Source: Aestuariibacter sp.
GTDB taxonomy: Bacteria > Pseudomonadota > Gammaproteobacteria > Enterobacterales > Alteromonadaceae
Assembly (NCBI GenBank): GCA_017794925.1
Contig: CP051238.1
Coordinates: 1 to 64,000 of the forward strand
Direction: 5' to 3'
Length of the DNA: 64,000 bases
Shown piece after piece: positions 1 to 8,440 of the stretch; the first letter of the stretch is position 1, and each line of letters begins with the position of its first letter. The notes below the pieces were generated by a model. That model had not been told where the DNA came from. It saw only the letters and a program-made list of their open reading frames with translations, and did not search any database. The position numbers and the translations under genes are program-made.

Positions 1-566
<566 letters not shown>

Positions 567-638
567 ATATATCGAAATTTTGAATTGTCGTTGTTGACAC
601 TCTTAATGAGTGCCCACACAGATTGTCTTGTTATAAAT

Positions 639-650
639 TGTTAAAGAACA
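639..650 (-). promoter_or_regulatory. rrn leader boxA antitermination site
   Basis: The minus strand reads TGTTCTTTAACA, a near-exact match to the rRNA leader boxA (TGCTCTTTAACA) that loads the Nus antitermination complex. It sits about 75 nt upstream of the 16S 5' end and downstream of both rrn promoters, the normal arrangement. Confidence 0.8.
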
Positions 651-711
651 GTGCAAACTCACTTGTTTGCTGCTTCAGCGTTCTTTCAGAACCTGCCGAG
701 GCGGGGTGCGT

Positions 712-739
712 ATAATACGCTGTTAGTTTAGAGTGTCAA
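712..739 (-). promoter_or_regulatory. rrn operon promoter P2
   Basis: On the minus strand a perfect -35 (TTGACA, 734-739) and a -10 (TATTAT, 712-717) are separated by 16 bp, the short spacer typical of rrn promoters. An A/T-rich stretch lies just upstream (about 741-775), as an UP element would. Confidence 0.8.
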
Positions 740-825
740 GCTTTTTTTTCATAACTCTTTTTGAGTTTTTCTAAATCACTTTAGGTTCCGGCTGTTTGCC
801 TTGGAGCCCCTCAGAACTGGCGCGC

Positions 826-853
826 ATTCTACATCCCTGAGAGTAAGCGTCAA
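826..853 (-). promoter_or_regulatory. rrn operon promoter P1
   Basis: A second, upstream promoter on the minus strand has -35 TTGACG (848-853) and -10 TAGAAT (826-831) with a 16-bp spacer, and a GC-rich stretch follows the -10 as in a stringent-type discriminator. An A/T-rich region (about 857-1000) lies upstream. The tandem P1/P2 layout matches enterobacterial rrn operons. The remainder of 566-1038 holds only this leader and promoter region. Confidence 0.7.
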
Positions 854-1038
854 CACTTATTTGTAATTTTAAGGCCTTTTTATTGAAATTCTTTTTAAAC
901 GCTTATTTTCACAACAATTCTCGATTATTTAAGCAACAACGCAAGGAATTTGTGAATCAATATTGTTCATTTTGTTATAAATGAGTAAAATTTCGGATGC
1001 AAACCTATTCTCTATAACAATATTATTAAGGTAGCATT

Positions 1039-1503
1039 ATGAAAGTCAGCTTAATGCAATGTGTTTTGATCAGTCTCGTTCTTGCACTTGTTGGTTTCCT
1101 TTTCACTCATCAGTTTCCTTTAGATGCGTACACGCCAGCAGTGGTAGCGGGTTCTTTATTAGTTAGCGGTATCGTTACACCATGGATAGCTTCGCTGTTA
1201 ACTACCAGTAAACCAGTAACATCTTCTTCTGACACAGTGATGGATGACAATGTCTCTACGCTTTATGTAGGCAACCTGCCCTATAAAGCAAATGAAGATG
1301 CCGTAAAGGCGTACTTTGAAAATCATATACGGGTGCAGTCTGTCCGTTTAATGAAAGATAAGAAAACCGGAAAGCGAAAGGGATATGGATTTATAGAAGT
1401 GATCGACGGTGATGTCGATGACATTATTGGTCGGTTTAATGATTCGGTATTCCAGGACAGAACATTAAAAGTAAGACCGGCAAAAGACAAAGTGCCGGGT
1501 TAA
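1039..1503 (+). CDS. Membrane-anchored RNA-recognition-motif (RRM) protein
   Basis: A 154-aa protein with two hydrophobic segments at the N-terminus (about residues 4-23 and 33-52), a short Ser/Thr-rich linker, and one RRM domain (about 73-150). The RNP2 motif LYVGNL and the RNP1 motif KGYGFIEV are both clear, so single-stranded RNA binding is expected. RRM proteins are rare in bacteria, and here the domain would be tethered to the inner membrane facing the cytoplasm. AAGG (1028-1031) precedes the ATG. It is a single-gene unit with a strong terminator. The RNA target is unknown; a role in cold or translation control would be a guess from other bacterial RRM proteins. Confidence 0.85.
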   Translation: MKVSLMQCVLISLVLALVGFLFTHQFPLDAYTPAVVAGSLLVSGIVTPWIASLLTTSKPVTSSSDTVMDDNVSTLYVGNLPYKANEDAVKAYFENHIRVQSVRLMKDKKTGKRKGYGFIEVIDGDVDDIIGRFNDSVFQDRTLKVRPAKDKVPG

Positions 1504-1523
1504 TACTACTCTCTTTATATAGC

Positions 1524-1548
1524 AAGCCCCCTGACAGGGGGCTTTTTA
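1524..1548 (+). terminator. Intrinsic terminator after the RRM gene
   Basis: A 9-bp perfect stem (1524-1532 with 1536-1544) with a 3-nt loop is followed by a T-run. It lies between the convergent RRM gene and the DUF5610-like gene and may serve both strands. Confidence 0.9.
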
Positions 1549-1549
1549 T

Positions 1550-2803
1550 TTAGCTCGTCTCTGTGTTGGACAACTTATTATTAAATTGATGGAAGCGATT
1601 TATCGCTGACACCACATCCGGCACATGAACATCCGTCATTTGATTAATGACGCCATTAATCACTTTCGAATAGTCAGTACCTGCTTCGAGCGTCTTATCA
1701 AGTAAATCCTGCATCGACTTTAATTGCTCTACATATGCTTTTAACGGTTCCAGTTGTTTACGCAGCGCTTCTTTATTGTCTACTTCACTCTCGTTTTGTT
1801 GGTAGGCAGCGATTTTTTCACTGACTTGCTTGCGGTCCAGCTGTAAAGAAAATCCAGCCAGCTCTTTTTCGTCAAACCCCAGCTCAAGGGCTTTATTGAA
1901 AGCAGATTCCATATCGCCATCGAAGAACGAACGACTAACATCGGTAATTTGCTTTAATAAATCACTGATCGCTGTTAGCTCGCCCTCGTCTAGTTCGCCT
2001 TTTACAGCAAAACTAATCCCACTGTATTCAGTGTACTGCAGGGACTGGTTGTAACTGAGTGGGGTCAAAGCCGAACCGGAGTTGGTGTCAACGCCGTTTC
2101 CTGTATTTGTTGCCGCATTATATGTATAGGAAGCATTGTAGCTGACCTGTCTGGCCTGTCCGAAATACAAAGACACTTCGTCACCATCTTTGGTTCTTAT
2201 TACCAGACCTGCTTGCTCAGCATTCATGTTCTGCGCGAATAGCTGTTGCGCCATAATACCTGAAGCCGCTTCGCTTTCGCCCAGGACTTCATCTTCAAGC
2301 TCATTAATACCTTTGCCAATTGCATCCCTGCTTTTCTCAATACCTTGGGATATCTCGCTGTTCATTAAGCCAGCAAGATCTTTTTGCGCCATGGCAATAC
2401 CTTTAGCGACACCGCTACGTGCTTGTCCAATCAGGTTGGTTAACGTTTCATCGTCGGCACCACTTTTCGCTGCCCCACGCACCACACCGCCAACGAATTT
2501 CAGTACGTTGTTGGCCACAGTTTCGAAATCAAATAATGATTTGGATGCCTCTGGTGCTGCGTTAGCATACTGGCTATTGTCGAAACGTCGGTCGTTTACC
2601 ACCACATTCTGTTCCATCGCCGTCACGACGACCTTATTCGACACCGCCGTTTGTGACACATTTAACTGTACAGATTGTGTGGATTGCTGAAACTCACGTG
2701 CCTGGCGTAAGCCTTCTTGCTGAAGCTGTTTGTTCAAGCTTGTTCTGGGACTCTCAACTTTCCCAGGATCGCTCTTTCCAGCTGGAATTGAATCAACTGT
2801 CAT
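1550..2803 (-). CDS. Hypothetical protein, DUF5610-like
   Basis: A 417-aa protein without a signal peptide or membrane segment. The N-terminus (1-70) is Gln/Ser-rich and probably disordered. A helical segment at about 90-160 (FDFETVANNVLKFVGGVV and following) resembles DUF5610, a family of unknown function. The middle (about 195-265) is beta-rich and the C-terminal third is charged and helical (coiled-coil-like KQLEPLKAYVEQLKSMQDLL). The ATG is supported by GAGAGGG eight bases upstream. It is a monocistronic gene convergent with the RRM gene. The family assignment is from memory of the pattern and is moderate; no function is proposed. Confidence 0.6.
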   Translation of the reverse strand: MTVDSIPAGKSDPGKVESPRTSLNKQLQQEGLRQAREFQQSTQSVQLNVSQTAVSNKVVVTAMEQNVVVNDRRFDNSQYANAAPEASKSLFDFETVANNVLKFVGGVVRGAAKSGADDETLTNLIGQARSGVAKGIAMAQKDLAGLMNSEISQGIEKSRDAIGKGINELEDEVLGESEAASGIMAQQLFAQNMNAEQAGLVIRTKDGDEVSLYFGQARQVSYNASYTYNAATNTGNGVDTNSGSALTPLSYNQSLQYTEYSGISFAVKGELDEGELTAISDLLKQITDVSRSFFDGDMESAFNKALELGFDEKELAGFSLQLDRKQVSEKIAAYQQNESEVDNKEALRKQLEPLKAYVEQLKSMQDLLDKTLEAGTDYSKVINGVINQMTDVHVPDVVSAINRFHQFNNKLSNTETS

Positions 2804-2980
2804 AATAAAAACCCTCTCTCACCTCACAGATATTATCGGCGAGTTCGTGAGTTTATTTAGCGTCCTTTTACTATTTTCGCTTATTTTTTAAACTACAGTG
2901 AAATTGCAGAAGCGTGAAAGTGGAAGTTTTGACAAAACTCACTACAATGCCGCCTTTAATTGTAGGGGGAATTTAAGACT

Positions 2981-4075
2981 ATGCAGGCAAATATGCAGAA
3001 AGACTATCAGGCACAGCTCGACATTAAAGCACATACGTTGTCTGCTTTGCTGGCTCCTTACTACCGCGACGATCTTGATGTGTTTGCTTCGCCACCACAG
3101 CATTATCGTATGCGCGCGGAATTTCGCGTGTGGCATGAAGGCGATGACCTCTACCACATCATGTTTGATCAGGCGACCAAGCAAAAATACCGGGTAGATG
3201 AATTCGCCCCCGCATCAGAAACCATAAATGCACTGATGACGCGCATTCTCGAGCTCATCACTCCCTCTGAAATATTGCGTAAGAAGCTTTTTCAAATTGA
3301 TTACCTAAGCGGCCTTTCTGGTCAATGCGTCATTAGCTTACTCTATCATCGTCAACTTGATGACGCTTGGGAACAAGCCGCTACCGAATTGTGCGAGACA
3401 CTGAATCAGTCATTTAATGTCAGCGTAATAGGCCGTGCCCGAAAGCAAAAAAAAATAATAGGTAATGACTTTATAATCGAGTCACTACCAGTAAACGGTA
3501 AAACCTATCAATTCAAACATATTGAAAACAGCTTTACGCAACCCAACGCTGAAGTGAACTGCAAGATGCTGGAATGGGCCATTGGGCAGTCGAAGCCTTT
3601 ATCTGGCGATTTACTGGAGCTTTACTGTGGTGCCGGTAACTTCTCCATTCCTTTGGCAAGTGAGTTTGACTCTGTAGTAGGCACAGAAATAGCCAAGCCG
3701 TCCGTCGACGCGGCACAATACAACATTGCGGTTAATCATATTGAAAATGTGCAAATTGCACGCCTATCCAGCGAAGAGTTCGTTCAGGCGATGGAAGGTA
3801 AACGCGAGTTTGAGCGTCTGAAAGGCATAGACTTACCCAGTAAGAATTTTACGACCGTACTGGTCGACCCTCCCCGGGCAGGATTGGATCCTGATACGCT
3901 GGCAATGATCAGTCAGTTCGAGCACATTATCTATATTTCATGTAACCCAAACACGCTGGTAAATAACCTGGCAGACTTGTCTAAAACCCATGAAGTGAAA
4001 CGCGCTGCGCTCTTCGATCAGTTTCCGTTTACTGATCACATGGAGTCAGGCGTCTTTTTGCAACGCAAGAAATGA
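2981..4075 (+). CDS. trmA: tRNA (uracil-5-)-methyltransferase TrmA
   Basis: A 364-aa enzyme that makes 5-methyluridine at position 54 of tRNA (T-loop) from S-adenosylmethionine. The SAM-binding motif [13 protein letters not shown] (about 212-224), the DPPRAGLD motif (about 297-304) and the catalytic-Cys motif ISCNPNTL (about 321-328) are present. The C-terminal segment [16 protein letters not shown] is typical of TrmA. Length matches E. coli TrmA (366 aa). GGGGGA lies about ten bases before the ATG; a second in-frame ATG is four codons on. It converges on fabR with a 13-bp gap. Confidence 0.97.
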   Translation: MQANMQKDYQAQLDIKAHTLSALLAPYYRDDLDVFASPPQHYRMRAEFRVWHEGDDLYHIMFDQATKQKYRVDEFAPASETINALMTRILELITPSEILRKKLFQIDYLSGLSGQCVISLLYHRQLDDAWEQAATELCETLNQSFNVSVIGRARKQKKIIGNDFIIESLPVNGKTYQFKHIENSFTQPNAEVNCKMLEWAIGQSKPLSGDLLELYCGAGNFSIPLASEFDSVVGTEIAKPSVDAAQYNIAVNHIENVQIARLSSEEFVQAMEGKREFERLKGIDLPSKNFTTVLVDPPRAGLDPDTLAMISQFEHIIYISCNPNTLVNNLADLSKTHEVKRAALFDQFPFTDHMESGVFLQRKK

Positions 4076-4088
4076 TTCACACGCCCGT

Positions 4089-4697
4089 TTAGTCGGGCCA
4101 CTTTTGCCAGAACGCCAAACTACCCAGCTGAATAAAGCGCAATTGCTTCTTCACCCTTTCACTAATAGCGGCTTTTAATATTGCGTCAGCTTCCAGTGCA
4201 TCCGCGCCAGCGCTAAATACCAATCTCACCATTGATTCGGCCTGAAGCACGGCAATGTCATGTGGGATTTTAAGCTGTTCGATGATGTAGTCGCTTAACT
4301 CATCAGTGAAATGCTGAATTTCACGTGAGACCGCCAGACGATAGGCTGCTGATGTGCCGGTGTGTTCGCGCAGGAGCAAACGAAACACATTACTGTTGGC
4401 CGTAATGAACTCCATAAAGGTATCGACCGACGTATCGATAACACCACCACCCGACGCAATACGACGGCGCGCCTGACGCATTAACTGACGCAACGCCAGA
4501 CCAGCTTCATCTACCAGCGTTAAACCTAATTCGTCCATATCCTTAAAATGGCGATAAAACGACGTGGGTGCAATACCCGCTTCCCGTGCCACTTCGCGCA
4601 GACTGATAGCCGATAACGTGCGGTTCTCGTTAAGCAATTGAAATGCCGCATCTATTATACTTTGACGCGTTTTTAATTTCTGTTCCTGGCGACTCAA
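4089..4697 (-). CDS. fabR: Unsaturated fatty acid repressor FabR (TetR family)
   Basis: A 202-aa TetR-family regulator. The N-terminal helix-turn-helix (about 10-60, with the characteristic ISLREVAREAGIAPTSFYRHF) is a near match to FabR. In E. coli FabR represses fabA/fabB in response to the ratio of unsaturated to saturated acyl groups. Here it is transcribed divergently from a fatty-acid desaturase, and a FabR-like palindrome lies between the two genes, so it probably controls that desaturase and perhaps itself. The C-terminal domain (about 70-200) would bind acyl thioesters. Confidence 0.93.
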   Translation of the reverse strand: MSRQEQKLKTRQSIIDAAFQLLNENRTLSAISLREVAREAGIAPTSFYRHFKDMDELGLTLVDEAGLALRQLMRQARRRIASGGGVIDTSVDTFMEFITANSNVFRLLLREHTGTSAAYRLAVSREIQHFTDELSDYIIEQLKIPHDIAVLQAESMVRLVFSAGADALEADAILKAAISERVKKQLRFIQLGSLAFWQKWPD

Positions 4698-4773
4698 CAG
4701 CAGTCCTCTCTTTATTCTTAGGGCTAATATTACCCCTATTTTCCTTGCGAAACACGCGATTTGAAGCTAAATT

Positions 4774-4791
4774 AGCGTACAGTTGTAAGCT
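4774..4791. promoter_or_regulatory. Putative FabR operator
   Basis: AGCGTACA-GT-TGTAAGCT is an 18-bp palindrome with one mismatched pair. It closely resembles the AGCGTACA half-site of FabR targets in enterobacteria. It lies between divergent fabR and the desaturase, ending 12 bp before the desaturase ATG, where bound repressor would block transcription or its start. Confidence 0.75.
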
Positions 4792-4803
4792 GAGTTGTAT
4801 TAT

Positions 4804-5931
4804 ATGAAAAAGCCACGTTTAATCATCACCAATATCCTGGTGTTTGTTATCACCGGACTCATCGCATTTGTTGGTGTGCCTTTTTGGGCCATGACACAGG
4901 GATTTGACACCACAGAAATCGTTACCACCCTAGTGTTGTTTTATGCAACGGGCATGTCTATTACCGCGGGATACCATCGATTGTGGTCACACAAGACCTA
5001 CGATGCACACCCCGTAGTTAAGGTCGTATTGGCAATTGGCGGTGCAATGGCGCTGCAAAACAGTATTCTTCACTGGTCATCGGATCATCGGATACATCAC
5101 CGTCACGTAGATCAGGATGATAAAGATCCCTACTCAGCCGGAAAAGGATTATGGTATTCACACATTGGCTGGATGTTGCGTGAATACCAGTCACACCGCT
5201 ACGACGACTACAGCAATTGTAAGGATCTACAGAAAGACAAGGTGGTGATGTGGCAGCACAAACACTATCTGGCAATAGTGCTAATAGCTAACTTTGGCCT
5301 AACCGGCTTGCTGGGCTGGTTAAATGGCGACATCTTCAGCATGATTCTACTTGCTGGCGTATTTCGCTTAGTTGCCGTCCATCACGTTACATTTTTCATT
5401 AATTCACTGGCTCACTTTTGGGGCAGCCAGCCTTACACCGACACCAATAGTGCCCGTGACAATGGCATTCTGGCGTTCTTTACGTTCGGTGAGGGATACC
5501 ACAATTTTCATCATATCTTTGAATACGACTATCGCAACGGTATTCGCTGGTACCAATTTGATCCTACGAAGTGGTTAATCAAAGGCTTGTCCTTTGTAGG
5601 TTTAACAAAAAACCTTCGTACCTGCCCGGAAGAACGTATTGAGAAAGCGCGTGTTGCGATGCAGTTAAAACGTGCCAGTCAAAAAGTATCCAAGCTCCCG
5701 AATGCGGAAGAGGTCATGCAAACGCTGCAGAACGAATACGATTTACTGATGCAAAAAATGACAGACTATTACACTACAAAAAAACGCATTATGAACCTGC
5801 GCAAAAAGCATTTAATGCGCAGTATGGAACGCCTTGAACTGGACTTTAAATACAAGGAATTAAAACAGTCCCTGGTATTACAAAAAGAGAAGTGGCTTAA
5901 GGTTTCACAACTCGAAGTACAGTTCGCGTAA
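4804..5931 (+). CDS. Membrane fatty acid (acyl-CoA) delta-9-type desaturase
   Basis: A membrane di-iron desaturase of 375 aa, placing a double bond in acyl chains for membrane-fluidity control. Histidine boxes are HRLWSH (about 60), HRIHHRH (about 97) and HNFHH (about 238), with hydrophobic pairs around residues 8-27, 34-54, 75-92 and 156-195. The C-terminus from about residue 275 is a long charged, coiled-coil-like tail. The ATG at 4804 was chosen over a TTG at 4795 because GAG at 4792-4794 sits nine bases before it, though the ribosome site is weak. The divergent fabR and the operator indicate repression by FabR when unsaturated acyl groups are abundant. Confidence 0.92.
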   Translation: MKKPRLIITNILVFVITGLIAFVGVPFWAMTQGFDTTEIVTTLVLFYATGMSITAGYHRLWSHKTYDAHPVVKVVLAIGGAMALQNSILHWSSDHRIHHRHVDQDDKDPYSAGKGLWYSHIGWMLREYQSHRYDDYSNCKDLQKDKVVMWQHKHYLAIVLIANFGLTGLLGWLNGDIFSMILLAGVFRLVAVHHVTFFINSLAHFWGSQPYTDTNSARDNGILAFFTFGEGYHNFHHIFEYDYRNGIRWYQFDPTKWLIKGLSFVGLTKNLRTCPEERIEKARVAMQLKRASQKVSKLPNAEEVMQTLQNEYDLLMQKMTDYYTTKKRIMNLRKKHLMRSMERLELDFKYKELKQSLVLQKEKWLKVSQLEVQFA

Positions 5932-5955
5932 TTACCCCAAATTTCCATCTCATTG

Positions 5956-5990
5956 AACGGCAACACCTTTACAGGCGTTGCCGTTTTTTA
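5956..5990 (+). terminator. Intrinsic terminator after the desaturase
   Basis: A 9-bp stem (5956-5964 with 5977-5985) is followed by six or more T residues. Confidence 0.9.
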
Positions 5991-6060
5991 TTGTCTGAAA
6001 CTTGAATATTCGGTAATTTAGATAACACTTTAGTATAAGAAGGCGCCGGATTCTTTGTAT

Positions 6061-6162
6061 TACGTGAGAGTTTGGCATTTACCACAGGTACATATGGATA
6101 TGTGCATACTCTCAGCGTACAGCGCCATCCAGTTTAGGCACCAACTGGACGCAGTGTTTTTT
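6061..6162 (+). promoter_or_regulatory. Structured 5' leader ending in a terminator-like hairpin
   Basis: About 100 nt upstream of the response-regulator gene can fold into three elements. The first is a long stem (6061-6071 with 6108-6119, one bulged G). The second is an inner hairpin (6088-6093 with 6100-6105). The third is a hairpin (TCCAGTT 6128-6134 with AACTGGA 6143-6149, extended by GCG/CGC) followed by TTTTTT (6157-6162). An aptamer-like domain followed by a terminator is the architecture of a riboswitch or attenuator, but a free small RNA is equally possible. It does not match the c-di-GMP riboswitch consensus that I know. Confidence 0.45.
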
Positions 6163-6188
6163 GCTAATTCTTTGGCAGGTATGCTTAC

Positions 6189-8435
6189 ATGAATGAATTG
6201 TTTGAGTTTTCAGAATCGCATAGCGAACCGATAAGTTCTACTACAGACAAGTGGAAAGTGCTGAGCGTAGAAGACGATCAATCCTATCAGGACGTGATAG
6301 CACTGGCTTTATCTGATTTAACCTTTATGGGCAAAGGCATCGAGCTCATCAGGGCGAACTCCGCTGCACAGGCTGCTACGATCCTCTCAAAGCAGCAGGA
6401 TATCAGTTTAATTTTGCTTGATATCATTATGGAAACCGACGATGCAGGTTTTTATCTGGTTGATACTGTCCGCAACATCCTTGGGGATACGATTGTACGT
6501 ATTGTATTGCTTACCGGTCAGCCTGGTATTAATCCACGCCAGGATGCTATGCAGGAATATGACATTGCTGAATACTGGAACAAAGCAGACTTAAACGCAG
6601 AAAAATTGTTGAGTGTGGTAGTCAGTAATCTGCGCACCTGGCAAATGTCTCATGAGCTCTATGTTGCGCGACGCGGGCTACAAATGATTGTTGATGCATC
6701 ACGGGCATTAACCGCTAAACAGGATGTAGACGCCTTTGCACACACCGTGTTGGAAGAAATTGCCCATGTTATCAATATCCCTAACTCAGGGGGGATAGCC
6801 TGTGCGCTTACTGACGAACAGCACGAAAACATCTCACAAGCTGCCATTGTAGCGGCAACACAACACTTTCGCCCGTTGGTTAATTCTGATCTGGAAAATG
6901 TATACGCTTTGTATAGCAAGGACAAACAACGAGTCATACAACAAGCCGTCGCTGAGTGCATAGACCTGCGCCAGCACGTTTTCCACCAAAACCTCTCCGT
7001 TCTTTATTTCGATACCCGTCAATATGACAACCAACAATACCTGATGCTCATCGATTCGCCGCACAACCTGGATGATAGTCATTTATCGCTCTTACAAGTT
7101 TTTGCTGAAAACATTAGCAGTGGATTTGTCAATCAGGCACTGATGGACAGGCTTAGCCAGCTGGCCTATCTGGATGCCAGTTTCGGCATACAAAACCGAA
7201 ATTGGCTGGTAAGAGAATTAAAGCAAATCAAAAGCAGTAATAGAAGTGAGTACACACTAATCCTATTTAGGCTGGAAAATCAGGACGCCATTGAAATGAT
7301 GGTTGGCAGCGACTATGCGAATGCGATTCGCCGTGCTTTGGTAGCCTCTCTTAAACAACACTTCCCGGCATCTATGCTTATGGCAAGCTGGGATGATGAT
7401 ACGATTGGCATGGTGTTTCCAAAACAACAAGTACCCAAAATTTATGAAATTGAACAATTCAGAGGGCTCCCTCTAGTAATCGATAATGTCGATATACAGC
7501 AGCAAATCAATGTGGGTATATTGCACTTTAGCGATTTACCGTCGCTGGCTATCCATCAAATCGTGATCGTCGCTAACCTCGCGCTGAATAAAGCAAGGTT
7601 CAGAAATCTGCACGTATTGCAGTTCGACACACAAATGCTGAATAGCTTAACCGCGCGGATGAACATTTTATCCGAACTGAAAAGCGCCATTGCTTCCCAG
7701 GATAGTTTTCATTTGGCACTGCAGCCCAAAGTTGATATGAGTAACGGCAAGCCCGTTGGTTTTGAGGCATTACTGAGGTGGCAAAGACACGATGGTAGCA
7801 TGTGCCCTCCAAGCGATTTTATTCCTGTTGCCGAGGCTTCAGGTATGAGCCTGGAACTATCTGAGCTCGTATTAAAAATGACTGTTGATGCAATCCAGCA
7901 TATTCATAAAGCAGGCTATCATCTGCCAGTGTCTTTTAACCTGGCCAACAACGACGTTTCTCATCCGGCAATTTATCGTGCCATCGAAGCTTACATCGAC
8001 ACCAATCAAATTTTGCCGTCCATGCTTGAAATCGAAGTTACCGAAAGTCAGGCAACCAGAGACTACCGTGTGCTAAACCCTATTCTGACAAAATTTATCG
8101 GACTTGGTGTTAAGGTAAGTATTGATGACTTCGGCACCGGCTACTCTTCTTTGTCGCAATTAACCAACCTGGTCGCGACAACGATTAAGGTCGACAGGCA
8201 ATTTGTGCACGACCTGACAGGTGAAGACAATGAAAATGCACTTCATATCATCCAGATGATTATCCGCATCGCGCAACGTTTTAATTTTGACGTTATCGTT
8301 GAAGGCATAGAAACCAAAGAACAAGAAGCCCTATTGCTGGAGAACGATTTCCGTTTTGCACAGGGTTACTTGTATGCCAAACCCATGCCGTTGTCAGACT
8401 TAATGGACTGGTTAGCGGCGAATCCGCCTGCGTAG
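6189..8435 (+). CDS. Response regulator with DUF3369, degenerate GGDEF and EAL domains (c-di-GMP phosphodiesterase)
   Basis: A 748-aa cytoplasmic protein. The receiver (about 20-145) has the phospho-acceptor Asp in LILLDIIME. A DUF3369 sensor-like domain follows (about 165-330). The GGDEF-position sequence is WDDDTIG, so no cyclase activity is expected. The EAL domain (about 490-745) keeps the expected catalytic residues: FEALLRW (Glu near 526), Asn in SFNLAN, EVTES, DDFGTGYS, IKVDRQ, VEGIE and AQGYLYAKP. It should therefore hydrolyse c-di-GMP, probably gated by phosphorylation. The histidine kinase gene starts 5 bp after its stop and is the likely partner. The AGG ribosome site (about 6177) is modest, and a structured leader lies upstream. 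Confidence 0.93.
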   Translation: MNELFEFSESHSEPISSTTDKWKVLSVEDDQSYQDVIALALSDLTFMGKGIELIRANSAAQAATILSKQQDISLILLDIIMETDDAGFYLVDTVRNILGDTIVRIVLLTGQPGINPRQDAMQEYDIAEYWNKADLNAEKLLSVVVSNLRTWQMSHELYVARRGLQMIVDASRALTAKQDVDAFAHTVLEEIAHVINIPNSGGIACALTDEQHENISQAAIVAATQHFRPLVNSDLENVYALYSKDKQRVIQQAVAECIDLRQHVFHQNLSVLYFDTRQYDNQQYLMLIDSPHNLDDSHLSLLQVFAENISSGFVNQALMDRLSQLAYLDASFGIQNRNWLVRELKQIKSSNRSEYTLILFRLENQDAIEMMVGSDYANAIRRALVASLKQHFPASMLMASWDDDTIGMVFPKQQVPKIYEIEQFRGLPLVIDNVDIQQQINVGILHFSDLPSLAIHQIVIVANLALNKARFRNLHVLQFDTQMLNSLTARMNILSELKSAIASQDSFHLALQPKVDMSNGKPVGFEALLRWQRHDGSMCPPSDFIPVAEASGMSLELSELVLKMTVDAIQHIHKAGYHLPVSFNLANNDVSHPAIYRAIEAYIDTNQILPSMLEIEVTESQATRDYRVLNPILTKFIGLGVKVSIDDFGTGYSSLSQLTNLVATTIKVDRQFVHDLTGEDNENALHIIQMIIRIAQRFNFDVIVEGIETKEQEALLLENDFRFAQGYLYAKPMPLSDLMDWLAANPPA

Positions 8436-8440
8436 CGTTT

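Noticed and set aside
2190..2690. 166-aa ORF opposite the DUF5610-like gene
   Set aside because: Shadow frame: Ser/Thr/Leu-rich composition, no ribosome site, and the opposite frame has a coherent protein with a good start.
6061..6162. GEMM-type c-di-GMP riboswitch
   Set aside because: The conserved aptamer segments (GGGCAAA, GGACGCAAAGCC-like and tetraloop receptor) are absent, although the leader is structured.
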